A DNA stretch of 64,000 nt from Thermoactinomyces daqus (GTDB taxonomy: Bacteria > Bacillota > Bacilli > Thermoactinomycetales > Thermoactinomycetaceae), in assembly GCF_000763315.1 (NCBI RefSeq), contig NZ_JPST01000025.1:1-64000 (forward strand). Direction: 5' to 3'. The notes beneath the pieces are model-generated. The model did no database searches and was not told the DNA's origin. It saw only the letters and a list, made by a program, of their open reading frames with translations. Of the stretch, positions 35,221 to 44,787 are shown piece by piece (the first letter of the stretch is position 1; each line of letters opens with the position of its first letter). A program made the translations under genes and the position numbers.

Positions 35221-35682
35221 TTAAAAACCCCAATAAGCCCGGAACAAATCCGTTGTCGTATTTGCCGGGTAGATGACAAACAGGATCAGATAGGTTGTGA
35301 TCGCGGTAATCGCCCCAACAAACCAGATCCGTGCCGTCCAGCGGCCGAACGCACGGTGACGGTCAAAACGCTTTTTATAGGCGAAATAAAGTGTAATTAC
35401 CGCCAAGATCGGAGCGATTGAAGTCACCGTGATGTGGAAGGTAAGAAAAGCCGTGTAATACGGCAACAGATAATGAGGTCCGCCAAATGGCACGTTTCCG
35501 AGAAACATCGTCCGGTACATATAAAGGGCGAAAAAGCCCGCCGCGAAGATTACGGAGGCAATCATCAGACGGCGATGCACCTTGACGTTGCCCCGTCGGA
35601 TCATCACCCATCCGATCGCCATCAGAATAGCGCTGATCGTGGTACACGATGTACTGACCAGCGCAATCACACTTCCTTGCAC
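35221..35682 (-). CDS. ctaM: DUF420 protein, CtaM-like oxidase assembly factor
   Basis: 153 aa with four to five membrane helices; the conserved His residues of HRRLM, HYLLPYYTAFLTFHI and RFDRHRAFGR are DUF420 features. In S. aureus the DUF420 protein CtaM is needed for aa3-type quinol oxidase maturation, and B. subtilis YozB is its homolog. It lies downstream of ctaF, matching that role. GTG 35682 is used, with AAGGAGG 9 nt upstream. A strong terminator separates it from ctaF, so expression may rely on read-through or a separate promoter. Confidence 0.82.
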   Translation of the reverse strand: MQGSVIALVSTSCTTISAILMAIGWVMIRRGNVKVHRRLMIASVIFAAGFFALYMYRTMFLGNVPFGGPHYLLPYYTAFLTFHITVTSIAPILAVITLYFAYKKRFDRHRAFGRWTARIWFVGAITAITTYLILFVIYPANTTTDLFRAYWGF

Positions 35683-35778
35683 AAAGCATAACCTCCTTAC
35701 AAAAAACCGTTCATTTTTTCGGCTCAACCCGGGATGCAATTCTCCGGCATGGTGCCCGCTGACCGACCACTTTCTCAG

Positions 35779-35820
35779 AAAAAATGCCCTCCGGCCTGTC
35801 GCTGGCAGAGGGCATTTTTT
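35779..35820. terminator. strong bidirectional terminator after ctaF
   Basis: AAAATGCCCTC and GAGGGCATTTT form an 11-bp stem flanked by A6 and T6, directly after the ctaF stop on the minus strand. Confidence 0.85.
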
Positions 35821-35821
35821 C

Positions 35822-36133
35822 TTACATCAAAATAATTCCTACCGCAGAAATTACCGCAATCACAATTCCCAGCATGATAAAGATCGCATAGTAAGCCGAT
35901 CCTTTCTGTCCAAGATGCATGAAGGTGAACAGCTGCAGGAAAACCTGGATGACGGCAAACACGAGAATCAGCGGCAGAATAAGATGTTCGGCAACGACAG
36001 AGCCCGATTTGATCACCACATAAAAAGCTGCCGCCGTCAGTATAATCATGATCAGAAAAGAAATCAAGTGTTTGACCGCGCTTTCCGGCTTAGGTGATAC
36101 GGCGTGATTATCGGAATGTTGGTTTTCTGTCAC
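35822..36133 (-). CDS. ctaF: cytochrome c oxidase subunit IV (CtaF)
   Basis: 103 aa, three predicted helices (about 23-42, 47-66, 76-99), with the COX4_pro pattern KHLISFLIMIILTAAAFYVV and LQLFTFMHLGQKG. It ends the ctaCDEF set. It starts 3 nt after the ctaE stop. In Bacillus caa3 oxidases this subunit aids assembly of the CuB site. Confidence 0.9.
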   Translation of the reverse strand: MTENQHSDNHAVSPKPESAVKHLISFLIMIILTAAAFYVVIKSGSVVAEHLILPLILVFAVIQVFLQLFTFMHLGQKGSAYYAIFIMLGIVIAVISAVGIILM

Positions 36134-36136
36134 CGC

Positions 36137-36760
36137 TTACCCCACCTTTCCGAGAAGATACACGAGCGTGAAAATGAAGACCCAAACAACATCGATAAAG
36201 TGCCAATACAGACTGGCCACAAACAGTTTGGGAGCCATTTCCTCCGTGATGCCCCGTCCGGCAGCTTGCAACATCAGTGTGGAAATCCAAATAATCCCGA
36301 AAGTTACGTGCGCTCCGTGCGTGCCCACAAGAGCGTAGAAGGAAGAGCCAAAGGCACTGCTCGTAAAAGTATGCCCTTCATGCACATAATGAATAAACTC
36401 GTTGATCTCCAAAATGAGGAAGGCGAGTCCCAACAAAACGGTTACTGCCAGCCAGAACATCATTACCTTCTTTTTCAGTTGGTTCATCGCCAGAATGGCC
36501 AGTACGCTGGTCAGGCTGCTGGTGAGAAGGAAAGCCGTGGCCAAACCGACCAATTTCAAATCGAACAGTTCATGTCCGGATGGACCGCCCATCGTTTGAT
36601 GCCGCAAAGCCAGATAGGTACCAAACAGACAGGCGAAAAGAACGGTTTCTGCCCCAAGGAACAACCAAAATCCAAGAACTTTATTTCTGCCCTCAAATGT
36701 GGCCGTCTCCAGATGGTTCGGCATATGGGGACTTCTGCTTGCTTCCGTATGTGTTGCCAT
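36137..36760 (-). CDS. ctaE: cytochrome c oxidase subunit III (CtaE)
   Basis: 207 aa with five helices. Typical segments are FWLFLGAETVLFACLFGTYLALR, the Glu-containing helix LAFLILEINEFIHYVHEGH, and the closing SLYWHFIDVVWVFIFTLVYL. Its start overlaps the ctaD stop by one base (36760), giving translational coupling. Length is normal for Bacillus CtaE. Confidence 0.93.
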   Translation of the reverse strand: MATHTEASRSPHMPNHLETATFEGRNKVLGFWLFLGAETVLFACLFGTYLALRHQTMGGPSGHELFDLKLVGLATAFLLTSSLTSVLAILAMNQLKKKVMMFWLAVTVLLGLAFLILEINEFIHYVHEGHTFTSSAFGSSFYALVGTHGAHVTFGIIWISTLMLQAAGRGITEEMAPKLFVASLYWHFIDVVWVFIFTLVYLLGKVG

Positions 36761-38679
36761 TATGCCTGAACCCCCTTATTCGTTTCTTCAATCTCATCCG
36801 GTTCAATGTGGTAACCATGATCACGATCAAATGAACGCAAGAACAGGCAAACGATTACCAGCACCAACCCGATTATTGCACCGACGAAATCGCCGCGGAA
36901 GATGAACCCGAAACCGGCGATGAAAAATCCGAGCGCCATCAGGATGGGAATGAAGGATGAAGATGGCATATGAATCGAGCCGAGCGGTTCAGCAGGAGGC
37001 AAACTTTTGTTTCCTGCCTGTTTTTCCATCCACCAGGCATCATACCCGCGCACCAACGGCAATTGGGCAAAGTTGTAAACCGGCGGAGGTGACGAAATCG
37101 CCCATTCCAGCGTACGCCCGTCCCACGGATCGGCCGGAGCAGGAGCCGCTTTTTTGAACGACCAGTAGATGTTGTACAAGAAAGCGATCGTTCCGATGGC
37201 CATTCCCACTACCCCGATAGTACTGATCAGGTTGAGACTGTCCAGCCCCATGCCCGGCTGGTAGGTGAAGACGCGTCGCGGCATTCCGAACAGTCCCAGG
37301 AAGTGCTGCGGAAAGAAAGTGAGGTGAAACCCGATCAGGAATGTCCAGAAATGGATTTTTCCGATGGTCTCATTCAGCATCTTGCCGAACATTTTCGGCC
37401 ACCAGTAGTAAGCTCCGGCAAACAATCCCATCACGGTACCGCCAACAAGTACGTAGTGGAAGTGGGCCACGACGAAGTAGCTGTCCTGGTACTGGAAGTC
37501 AGCCGGCGGAGCAGCAAGCATCACCCCGGTCATCCCCCCCATCACAAAGGTCGGGATAAACCCGATGGCAAACAGCATCGCTGTCGTGAAGCGAATTTCG
37601 CCGCCCCACATGGTAAAGAGCCAGTTGAACACCTTGATCCCGGTAGGCACTGCAATGGCCATTGTCGCCACCGCAAAGATAGAGTTCGACACCGGTCCAA
37701 GTCCAACGGTAAACATGTGGTGCACCCAAACCATGAAGGAAAGGAATGCGATCAAAACGGTCGCAAACACCATCGAAGTGTAACCGAACAGGCGCTTACG
37801 CGAAAATGTGCTGATTACTTCGGACATCACCCCGAAGGCCGGCAAAATCACGATGTACACTTCCGGATGGCCGAAGATCCAGAACAAGTGCTCCCAGATT
37901 ACAGCGCTTCCACCCATGGTGTAATCAAAGAAATGCGAACCGAACAAACGGTCAAACATGAGCAGCAGAAGAGCGACTGTCAAGGGAGGAAAAGCAAACA
38001 GGATGATGGTTGATGTAACAAAGCTGGTCCATGTGAACATCGGCATCCGCAGAAAAGTCATGCCCGGAGCACGCAAATTGATGATTGTGGCCATGAAGTT
38101 CAGACCACCGATCAAGGTTCCGATCCCGGCAATCTGCAAGCCGAGCACATAGAAATCGACACCCGGTCCGGGACTGTAATTGTTCAAAGCGAGCGAAGTA
38201 TAAGAAGTCCAGCCAGCGTCCGGCGCACCGCCGAAAATCCAGGAGAGATTCATTAAAAGCCCGCCGGCGAAGAAAAGCCAGAACCCGAGCGCGTTGACAA
38301 AGGGAAAAGCGACGTCCCGCGCACCGATCTGCAGGGGAACGACCGCATTCATCAGACCAAAGATCATCGGCATCGCCGCCATGAAGATCATGGTCGTTCC
38401 ATGCATGGTCAGCAATTCGTTAAACGTATCCCCGACAAACAGGTCGTTGTGGGGAACCACCAATTGCAACCGCATAAACAGCGCTTCGATTCCGCCGACC
38501 AGGAAGAAGAAGAAACCCGACAGAAAGTATAAAATCCCAATCTTCTTATGGTCCACCGTGGTGAGCCAATCCCATACTTTGCTATTTTTTACGCGTTCCA
38601 AGAAGGTTTTGTTATACCCCCCGGTAAGGATCGCCGTAAGAAACAGCGCAAATACGATCAGCACTATCAGCGTCCCCAT
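36760..38679 (-). CDS. ctaD: cytochrome c oxidase subunit I (CtaD)
   Basis: 639 aa heme-copper oxidase core. WLTTVDHKKIGILYF opens the core. The heme a and CuB ligands are in MHGTTMIFM, WIFGHPEVYIVILPAFG (with the Tyr of the D/K type A signature), VWVHHMF and SYFVVAHFHYVLVGG. The K-channel and YxxEV features indicate an A-type enzyme. The C-terminal extension beyond helix XII matches Bacillus caa3 subunit I (fused extra helices). It reduces O2 to water with proton pumping in the cytoplasmic membrane. Confidence 0.96.
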   Translation of the reverse strand: MGTLIVLIVFALFLTAILTGGYNKTFLERVKNSKVWDWLTTVDHKKIGILYFLSGFFFFLVGGIEALFMRLQLVVPHNDLFVGDTFNELLTMHGTTMIFMAAMPMIFGLMNAVVPLQIGARDVAFPFVNALGFWLFFAGGLLMNLSWIFGGAPDAGWTSYTSLALNNYSPGPGVDFYVLGLQIAGIGTLIGGLNFMATIINLRAPGMTFLRMPMFTWTSFVTSTIILFAFPPLTVALLLLMFDRLFGSHFFDYTMGGSAVIWEHLFWIFGHPEVYIVILPAFGVMSEVISTFSRKRLFGYTSMVFATVLIAFLSFMVWVHHMFTVGLGPVSNSIFAVATMAIAVPTGIKVFNWLFTMWGGEIRFTTAMLFAIGFIPTFVMGGMTGVMLAAPPADFQYQDSYFVVAHFHYVLVGGTVMGLFAGAYYWWPKMFGKMLNETIGKIHFWTFLIGFHLTFFPQHFLGLFGMPRRVFTYQPGMGLDSLNLISTIGVVGMAIGTIAFLYNIYWSFKKAAPAPADPWDGRTLEWAISSPPPVYNFAQLPLVRGYDAWWMEKQAGNKSLPPAEPLGSIHMPSSSFIPILMALGFFIAGFGFIFRGDFVGAIIGLVLVIVCLFLRSFDRDHGYHIEPDEIEETNKGVQA

Positions 38680-38767
38680 GGTGTTCCCTCCTTCTTTCTA
38701 CTTTTGATAGATTAATAGTTTTGTGAGATGAGTAGAGATTGCGAAATTTCCCGACCAAAAAAAACGG

Positions 38768-39775
38768 TTACTTTCGACTCATCAAGTAATCGGTCAATGC
38801 CTGAATTTCATCCGGTTGCAAGTAATTGATTTTCGGCATCAAGGCTCCCGGCTTAACTGCTTGCGGATTATGAAGCCATTGTTTCAAATGCTGTTCATCA
38901 TGAGGCAAAACGCCTGCAATTGTTGTGCGCGTCCCGAACTTGTTCAAATCCGGGCCTTGGACATTTGGATTGATTCCAGCATGGCAGCCCATGCAGTTTT
39001 GCTGGAAAAGCTGTTCCCCTTTTTTCTCGCTTGCCGTTGTCACGGGAGCTGGAGGGGCTTTCATTTCTGCGACCCATTTATTGAAGTCGGCATCATTTGA
39101 AGCGATCACCTTGAAATCCATCAAAGCATGGCCGGCACCGCACAATTCAGCGCATTTCCCCTGATAGACACCAGGTTTGTCGGCATCCAGAGTCATATGG
39201 TTGACGCGGCCGGGGACTACGTCTGTTTTCCCTTGGAGTGATGGTACCCAGAAAGAGTGCAAGACGTCTTTCCCGTGGATTTCCAGATCAACTTTTCTGC
39301 CGACAGGAATATGTAACTCTTGCGCCGTTTTAATTCCCAGGTCCGGATACTCGAATTCCCACCAATATTGGTGACCTGTGACCACAACGCGAATCGCATC
39401 CTTTGTTTTCGGCTTCTCGGAAAGATCAAAGGTAGTGCTTACCGTCGGAACCGCCAGAATCGCCAATAAGATAATCGGAATGACAGTCCATACAATTTCC
39501 AGTACGGTATTACCATGAACCTGTTCCGGCATGCGGTCAATGCCTTTCCGTTTCCGGTAGCGAATCAGCACATAAATGTAAATCGTCGTCACTACTGCAA
39601 AAACGGCAAGCATGAGAATGAAGCTCCAATTGATGAGATCCAATTGTTTCTCACCCGCTGATCCGTGCGGGTCGAGAACGTTCATTTCCACCTTGCTGTT
39701 GCTGCACCCTGACAGAGCGAGCGCAAGTAGTGCGAATACTGGCAAGACTCGCCACATACGTTGTCGACTCACCAC
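38768..39775 (-). CDS. ctaC: cytochrome c oxidase subunit II with fused cytochrome c (CtaC)
   Basis: 335 aa lipoprotein: signal with lipobox LSGC (Cys near 23), two membrane helices (about 48-70 and 92-112), a CuA domain with HSFWVPSLQGKTDVVPG and CAELCGAGHALMDF, then a C-terminal class I cytochrome c domain (heme site CMGCH, distal Met in GALMPKINYL). This fusion defines a caa3-type oxidase. GTG start with GAGG upstream. It precedes ctaD by 88 nt. Confidence 0.96.
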   Translation of the reverse strand: MVSRQRMWRVLPVFALLALALSGCSNSKVEMNVLDPHGSAGEKQLDLINWSFILMLAVFAVVTTIYIYVLIRYRKRKGIDRMPEQVHGNTVLEIVWTVIPIILLAILAVPTVSTTFDLSEKPKTKDAIRVVVTGHQYWWEFEYPDLGIKTAQELHIPVGRKVDLEIHGKDVLHSFWVPSLQGKTDVVPGRVNHMTLDADKPGVYQGKCAELCGAGHALMDFKVIASNDADFNKWVAEMKAPPAPVTTASEKKGEQLFQQNCMGCHAGINPNVQGPDLNKFGTRTTIAGVLPHDEQHLKQWLHNPQAVKPGALMPKINYLQPDEIQALTDYLMSRK

Positions 39776-39894
39776 GATCCAACCTCACTTTCTGTTAGCT
39801 TGATCCGGCCTCAAGAGCCCAAGGCCGGATCAATGATTTACAACAGTGCATCTCCAAATCTATATGAAGCTCTTATTAAGCACTGTATCCATTC

Positions 39895-40848
39895 TTACAG
39901 CATTTGAATCAGATCATAGATCGTAACATCTAAAACCATGGCAAACAGGATCGCCGTCAAATAGATCAGGGAGTAGAAAAACAGCTGCTTTGCCCATTTT
40001 TCGTGATCCTGCGTTTTGAAGCCTTTCCATGCCAAAGCAATATAGATTCCGCCCAGAATAAGAGCGAGAACCAGATAAATCCAGCCACACGCTCCCGTAA
40101 AGAAGAGCAACAGAGAAGAGAAAAACAACATAACCGTAAAGAACAGCGTTTGTTTCTTGGTCTCCGCGGCTCCCTTGACAACCGGCAACATGGGAATTCC
40201 AGCCGCACGGTAATCCTCCGCTTTGCGCATCGCCAACGCGAAGAAATGAGGAGGCTGCCACATAAACAGAATCAAAAACAGAGCCCAGGCATTTAAATCA
40301 ATGTGCGAAGTAACAGCAACCCAACCGATCATCGGCGGAACTGCCCCGGAAAAACCGCCGACCACCGTGTTCAACGTGCTGGTTCTCTTCAGCCACATGC
40401 TGTAGATGACGACATAGACAAATGAACCGATAAAACCGAGAATCGCGGCTAGCAGATTGACTCCGAACGCAAGGATCAGGAGTCCCAGCACCGTCAGACT
40501 GATTCCGTACCAAAGCGCCACCGCCGGCTTGATCCTTCCCCCGGCCACCGGCCTTGTCTTGGTACGCTCCATCAAAGGGTCTATATCGCGGTCAATAAAG
40601 TTATTCAACGTACAGCTGCCGGCAATCACCAAAGCCGTTCCAAGCAACGTGATCAGAAGGGTTACCAATTGAAATGAGTGGATTCCTGCAGCCACCCAGT
40701 ATCCGGCAAAAGTTGCAATCAAATTGCTTTTATTGATCCCTGGTTTGGTAATTTCGATATAATCACGCCAGGTAGCTTTAGATGCTGATTCAAATGGCTC
40801 CGTTTTGATGATGCGATCTGCAGCGGTTTGCTGAGATAATGGTTCCAC
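39895..40848 (-). CDS. ctaB: protoheme IX farnesyltransferase (heme O synthase)
   Basis: 317 aa UbiA-family integral membrane enzyme. DYIEITKPGI, the first Asp-rich motif NNFIDRDIDPLMERTKTRP (about 82-100) and the KRTSTLNTVVGGFSGAVPPMIGW segment are diagnostic. It makes heme O for the downstream caa3 oxidase. The GTG at 40848 has AAAGGAGG 8 nt upstream; a longer frame upstream is not conserved. No ctaA (heme A synthase) is seen in the window, though Bacillus often has it divergent here. Confidence 0.94.
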   Translation of the reverse strand: MEPLSQQTAADRIIKTEPFESASKATWRDYIEITKPGINKSNLIATFAGYWVAAGIHSFQLVTLLITLLGTALVIAGSCTLNNFIDRDIDPLMERTKTRPVAGGRIKPAVALWYGISLTVLGLLILAFGVNLLAAILGFIGSFVYVVIYSMWLKRTSTLNTVVGGFSGAVPPMIGWVAVTSHIDLNAWALFLILFMWQPPHFFALAMRKAEDYRAAGIPMLPVVKGAAETKKQTLFFTVMLFFSSLLLFFTGACGWIYLVLALILGGIYIALAWKGFKTQDHEKWAKQLFFYSLIYLTAILFAMVLDVTIYDLIQML

Positions 40849-41275
40849 CGCACAGACCTCCTTTCTAAGCCAAGAAACGCAGTGAAATAAAACTGTTTTC
40901 CCCACTTGGAAAACAGGTTATGGCTATACAGAAAGCGGGAAATATTTGATTATAACATGCAAAAAATGTAACAATCGTAGGTAGAATGCCCTATGATTTT
41001 ACATTCCATTTCTCAAATATTGGAATCGAGAAATGTCAAAAGTCATGGTTTATATCATCACCATTTTAGATGATCAACAACCTTCATGCAAGGGTGGCAT
41101 GGATGGCTCATTCAAAGATATAACAATGAATCACCGATATTATATCCCTTTTGCCCGCTTTCCTTTCATTAAATCCTTTCTATTTTAGTCTAAACGATGG
41201 CATTTGTTTGAAGGTGACATATCTGTGAACAATTTTTGATCAACTGCCGGGATTTTCCTGGAAATGAGAACGGGA
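40849..41275 (-). promoter_or_regulatory. ctaB upstream region
   Basis: Over 400 bp with no gene. An extended -10 promoter (TGTTATAAT; hexamer at 40949-40954) lies about 100 bp before ctaB. Further up, CATTTCTC (41007-41014) and GAGAAATG (41028-41035) form a perfect inverted repeat with a 13-nt spacer, a possible operator. The sequence is A/T-rich. ResD or CcpA sites were not recognised. Confidence 0.4.
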
Positions 41276-41324
41276 CAAAAAAACGGCACGGTTTCCTTCC
41301 GCGGGAAACGTACGGTTTTTTGGT
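41276..41324 (-). terminator. terminator after the RsbT-like gene
   Basis: CGTACGTTTCC and GGAAACCGTGCCG pair imperfectly on the minus strand and are followed by seven T residues. Confidence 0.65.
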
Positions 41325-41331
41325 GAATTTA

Positions 41332-41745
41332 TTATTTTTCATGAAGCATACGGCTCGATTTAAGCCATTTTACCGCTTCCACACACGTTCCGTTTTCGAC
41401 GGGGATTTGCTTTAGTTCATCCATCAGCATGTAAACTTGCTGCAATCCTGAGGTTTCACCCAGATTTTGATTTTTCCCCTTGGCCAATTCTTCCAAATTC
41501 GGAATGCCCGGCCCAGTATCCTGTACCTGAATCTTAATTCCTTTCCGGTCTTCTTCCTCCACCGTCGCGATCGTAATGATTCCCTTATCCGCATATTGAA
41601 CGACATTGCGTGCCAATTCTGAGATCGATTGTACGATACGCGCTTGATCCAGTTCGTCAAATCCCACTTCCCTGGATAATTCGCGCGCTTCACTGCGAAT
41701 ATGTACAATATCCCATTCGTAGTTGATTTCAAAGGTTTTACGCAT
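41332..41745 (-). CDS. RsbT-like serine kinase / anti-sigma ATPase
   Basis: 137 aa GHKL-type ATPase. EWDIVHIRSEARELSREVGFDELDQARIVQSISELARNVVQYA aligns with RsbT (EWDIV...DQARI..AISELARN). VQDTGPGIPNLEE is the G1 box. The G2 box, usually GLGxGL, is altered to NLGETSGLQQV. Its start overlaps the ABC exporter gene by 8 nt, so the two are translationally coupled. No RsbS, RsbR, RsbU or sigma-B gene is nearby. RsbT phosphorylates STAS-domain proteins and activates RsbU; the partner here is unknown. Confidence 0.78.
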   Translation of the reverse strand: MRKTFEINYEWDIVHIRSEARELSREVGFDELDQARIVQSISELARNVVQYADKGIITIATVEEEDRKGIKIQVQDTGPGIPNLEELAKGKNQNLGETSGLQQVYMLMDELKQIPVENGTCVEAVKWLKSSRMLHEK

Positions 41746-43546
41746 GTTTCCCCTCCATCAAGTGGTGAGAGTCCCGATTTGCCGTCTGCGGATCATTTAC
41801 GGTCCCGTCCAAATTCTGTACATTGAATAAATCGGCGTACAATCCGTTTTTCCGCAACAATTCTTCATGTATCCCTTGTTCCGCTACTCGTCCGTGCTCG
41901 ATAACCAGAATTTGATCCGCATGTGTAATAGTGGAAAGCCGGTGTGCGACTACGATTGTCGTTCGATTTTTCGCCAGGCGGTTCAGCGATTCCTGAACCA
42001 GATGTTCGGATTGCAGATCAAGTGCCGATGTTGCTTCGTCCAAAATCAGGATTTCCGGGTCCTTGAGAAAAACCCTGGCCAAAGCAATCCGCTGCTTCTG
42101 GCCTCCGGACAGTTTGACACCCCGCTCCCCGATCTCCGTCTCATACCCGTCCGGAAGTTCCATGATAAATTCGTGGGCGTTTGCTGCTTTTGCCGCTTCG
42201 ATGATTTCTTCTTTGGTCGCTGTAACCTTTCCCATCCGGATATTTTCCTCCACTGAACCGCTGAACAAAATGTTTTCCTGCAAAACCATTCCGATATGGC
42301 TCCGCAAACTGCGCATTGTAAAATCTTTCACATCGATTCCGTCTATTTTCACCTGTCCCTCGATCACATCGTAAAAACGGGGGATCAGGGAGATAATCGA
42401 GGATTTTCCTCCACCACTCGGCCCGACCAGTGCCACCGTCTGTCCGGCAGCAACGGAAAAATTCACTCCGTCCAAGATCCAGTCCTGGTCGTCATGATAA
42501 CGAAACCGAACATTTTCAAACTCAATTTTCCCCTTAACCGCCGGGATCTCACGAGCCTGCGGAAGATCGAAGATATCATAGGTCTCATCCATGAACTCGA
42601 ACACCCGATCCATTGAAGCAAAGGCCTGGGTCAAAGTTGTGGAAGAATTAACCAGGCGGCGAATCGGATTATAAATCAGGCCCATATAGCCATAGAAGGC
42701 CGTTAACGCACCAATGGTCAACTTATGTTCAATCACGAGATAGGCTGATGTTCCGATCACGATAATCGGGGCCAAATCAGTAATCGTGTTGATCGCCGCA
42801 AATGTTTTGGCGATCCACCTTGTTTGCAACAACGCTTTATCCAAGTAATAAGCATTTCGTTTTTCAAATTGCTCTTGTTCTTCCCTTTCCAAATGAAAAG
42901 CGCGAATAACGGAAATCCCTTGAATTCGTTCGTGCAAATGCCCTTGCAATTCGGCCAGTGCCTGCGAGCGCTCTTTCGTGTAGCGACGCATGTTTTGGAA
43001 AAAATATTTGACCGAAACCGCATATAACGGAAAAATCGCAAGGGAAACAGCGGTCATGAACGGATCGATCCAAATCATCATCGATACGGCGATGAGAAGG
43101 GTCGACAGATCCAGCCAGATATTCATCATCCCGGTTACGACAAATTCTTTTGTCTGTTCGACATCATTGATCACGCGGGAGATAATCTGCCCGACCTTCT
43201 GATTCTGATAAAACTTCAACGATAGTCTTTGAATGTGATCAAACAACCGGTTGCGAATATCAAACAAAATTTTGCTCGCTGTCCATTGGGCAAAATATTG
43301 CCGGTAATACTCGACCGGGATTCGGACCACCGTAAACAGCAGGAAAGCTCCGCCGATCACCCAGGCGAGTTTCTGCAATTTTTCATGTGCCGCCATCGAA
43401 CTGAGCAACAGATGATCGACCACATACTTCAATAACAGCGGCAACAACAGCGGAATCCCGAATTTTAAAATCCCGATCGCCATTGTCAAGCAGATTTCTT
43501 TCCAATAAGGCTTAACAAACCGAAGATAACGTCTCATACTCCCCAT
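41738..43546 (-). CDS. ABC exporter, fused permease-ATPase (MsbA/YfiB-type)
   Basis: 602 aa half-transporter: six membrane helices in residues 15-310, then the ATPase with Walker A LVGPSGGGKSSIISLI, Q-loop MVLQENILF, signature VKLSGGQKQRIALARVF, Walker B EILILDEATSALD and H-loop VAHRL. It works as a homodimer or with a partner, exporting lipids, drugs or peptides. No second half-transporter is adjacent; instead an RsbT-like gene overlaps its 3' end. Start ATG 43546 has AGGGG about 10 nt upstream. Confidence 0.88.
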   Translation of the reverse strand: MGSMRRYLRFVKPYWKEICLTMAIGILKFGIPLLLPLLLKYVVDHLLLSSMAAHEKLQKLAWVIGGAFLLFTVVRIPVEYYRQYFAQWTASKILFDIRNRLFDHIQRLSLKFYQNQKVGQIISRVINDVEQTKEFVVTGMMNIWLDLSTLLIAVSMMIWIDPFMTAVSLAIFPLYAVSVKYFFQNMRRYTKERSQALAELQGHLHERIQGISVIRAFHLEREEQEQFEKRNAYYLDKALLQTRWIAKTFAAINTITDLAPIIVIGTSAYLVIEHKLTIGALTAFYGYMGLIYNPIRRLVNSSTTLTQAFASMDRVFEFMDETYDIFDLPQAREIPAVKGKIEFENVRFRYHDDQDWILDGVNFSVAAGQTVALVGPSGGGKSSIISLIPRFYDVIEGQVKIDGIDVKDFTMRSLRSHIGMVLQENILFSGSVEENIRMGKVTATKEEIIEAAKAANAHEFIMELPDGYETEIGERGVKLSGGQKQRIALARVFLKDPEILILDEATSALDLQSEHLVQESLNRLAKNRTTIVVAHRLSTITHADQILVIEHGRVAEQGIHEELLRKNGLYADLFNVQNLDGTVNDPQTANRDSHHLMEGKHA

Positions 43547-43956
43547 CTTTATTCAACCCCTACAATTTGCTTTTATATCCACATTGCCATGGCCCGGAGT
43601 ATGGTGCAAGACGACCGAAGGAGAATTTGTCCCTCCGGCACATACAACCCCGCTCTTCCCCGTTTCATCCTCTGCTGTATCTTCTTCGGTTTAGTTGTTT
43701 AACGCCTTACACTTTTTATAACGAAAGTTAGACCCAAAAAGATTCATGGCAATTTTTTAAAAATGTTAAAACACAGGTTTTTGAGTCTAAGCAGTAAGTC
43801 ATCGGTGCAAAACTGGTTCACCTGCGGAAGCAAATGCCCTCAGATGCCAGATTGTAACCAATCTCGCCCAAACAGGCAAGGGGAGGAAAACACGAGAAAC
43901 ATCTTTTTGGAGCAAAACTATTATATCATAAACAATACTGAATTTTCGTTCAAAAT
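43547..43956. other. intergenic region upstream of the ABC exporter
   Basis: About 410 bp with no supported gene and no recognised operator. It should contain the exporter promoter. Confidence 0.35.
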
Positions 43957-43997
43957 AAAAAAGGCCGAGACTCTTTTGTGAGACTCGGACCTTTTCT
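43957..43997 (-). terminator. codY terminator
   Basis: On the minus strand AAGG-CCGAG-CTC pairs with GAG-CTCGG-CCTT (small bulges) and is followed by TTTTTTA. Confidence 0.75.
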
Positions 43998-44007
43998 TGT
44001 TTGTTTT

Positions 44008-44787
44008 TTAATGTCTGGCTTTTTCAAGGGCTGGGAGCAGTTTCGGATTGAGAATTTTGATGTAGGTCCCTTTCATTCCGAGCGAACGGGATTCCACGAC
44101 ACCTGCGCTTTCGAGTTTTCTCAGCGCATTTACAATAACGGAACGCGTGATTCCGACACGATCGGCAATTTTACTTGCAACGAGCAATCCTTCCATTCCA
44201 TCCAGCTCATTAAAGATGTGTTCTGCCGCTTCCAATTCACTGAAGGAGAGCGAATTGATCGCCAATTGCACGACTGCGCGGCTGCGTGCTTCTTCTTCTA
44301 CCTGACCGGCACGTTCACGCAAAATTTCCATCCCGACAACGGTTGCTCCATACTCAGCCAAGATCAGGTCTTCTTCTTCAAAACGCGTGTTCAGGCGGGA
44401 CAGCACCAGCGTACCCAGATGATCCCCACCGCCAATGATCGGCACCAGGGTGGTAAACCCTTCGCGGAACATGTCCTTCATCTCCGTCGGGTAAGCGGTA
44501 TAAGGGCTGTCCACACCAACGTTGGTCATGGTTTGGTCTACTTCCATGAGAAGTTTGGCATAATCAACCGGGAACTCGCGGTTTTTGAGATATTGTTCCA
44601 TCCGCTCGTTGGCCAAGTCATGGTTGATCGCCATGCCGAGCAGCTTTCCTTCTGCGCTGACCACATAGATATTGGCGCCGATGATGTCACAGAGAACTTG
44701 TGCAACTTCATCGAAGTCAACCAAATGGTGGCCTACATTTTTTTGCAAAATCTTGGAAATGCGACGTGTTTTTGCTAACAGATCCAT
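44008..44787 (-). CDS. codY: GTP- and branched-chain-amino-acid-sensing regulator CodY
   Basis: 259 aa. The N-terminal GAF domain ([16 protein letters not shown]...) carries the isoleucine/valine-binding region ([17 protein letters not shown]). The C-terminal winged helix has the strictly conserved recognition helix [42 protein letters not shown]-like segment. It represses nitrogen, amino-acid and adaptive genes when GTP and BCAA are plentiful. Unlike Bacillus, where codY follows codV-clpQ-clpY, here it is alone with its own promoter and terminator. Confidence 0.96.
   Translation of the reverse strand: MDLLAKTRRISKILQKNVGHHLVDFDEVAQVLCDIIGANIYVVSAEGKLLGMAINHDLANERMEQYLKNREFPVDYAKLLMEVDQTMTNVGVDSPYTAYPTEMKDMFREGFTTLVPIIGGGDHLGTLVLSRLNTRFEEEDLILAEYGATVVGMEILRERAGQVEEEARSRAVVQLAINSLSFSELEAAEHIFNELDGMEGLLVASKIADRVGITRSVIVNALRKLESAGVVESRSLGMKGTYIKILNPKLLPALEKARH

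Noticed and set aside
37303-38013. 236-codon plus-strand frame inside ctaD
   Set aside because: Antisense shadow of the strongly conserved oxidase subunit I gene; composition is His/Arg-rich nonsense.
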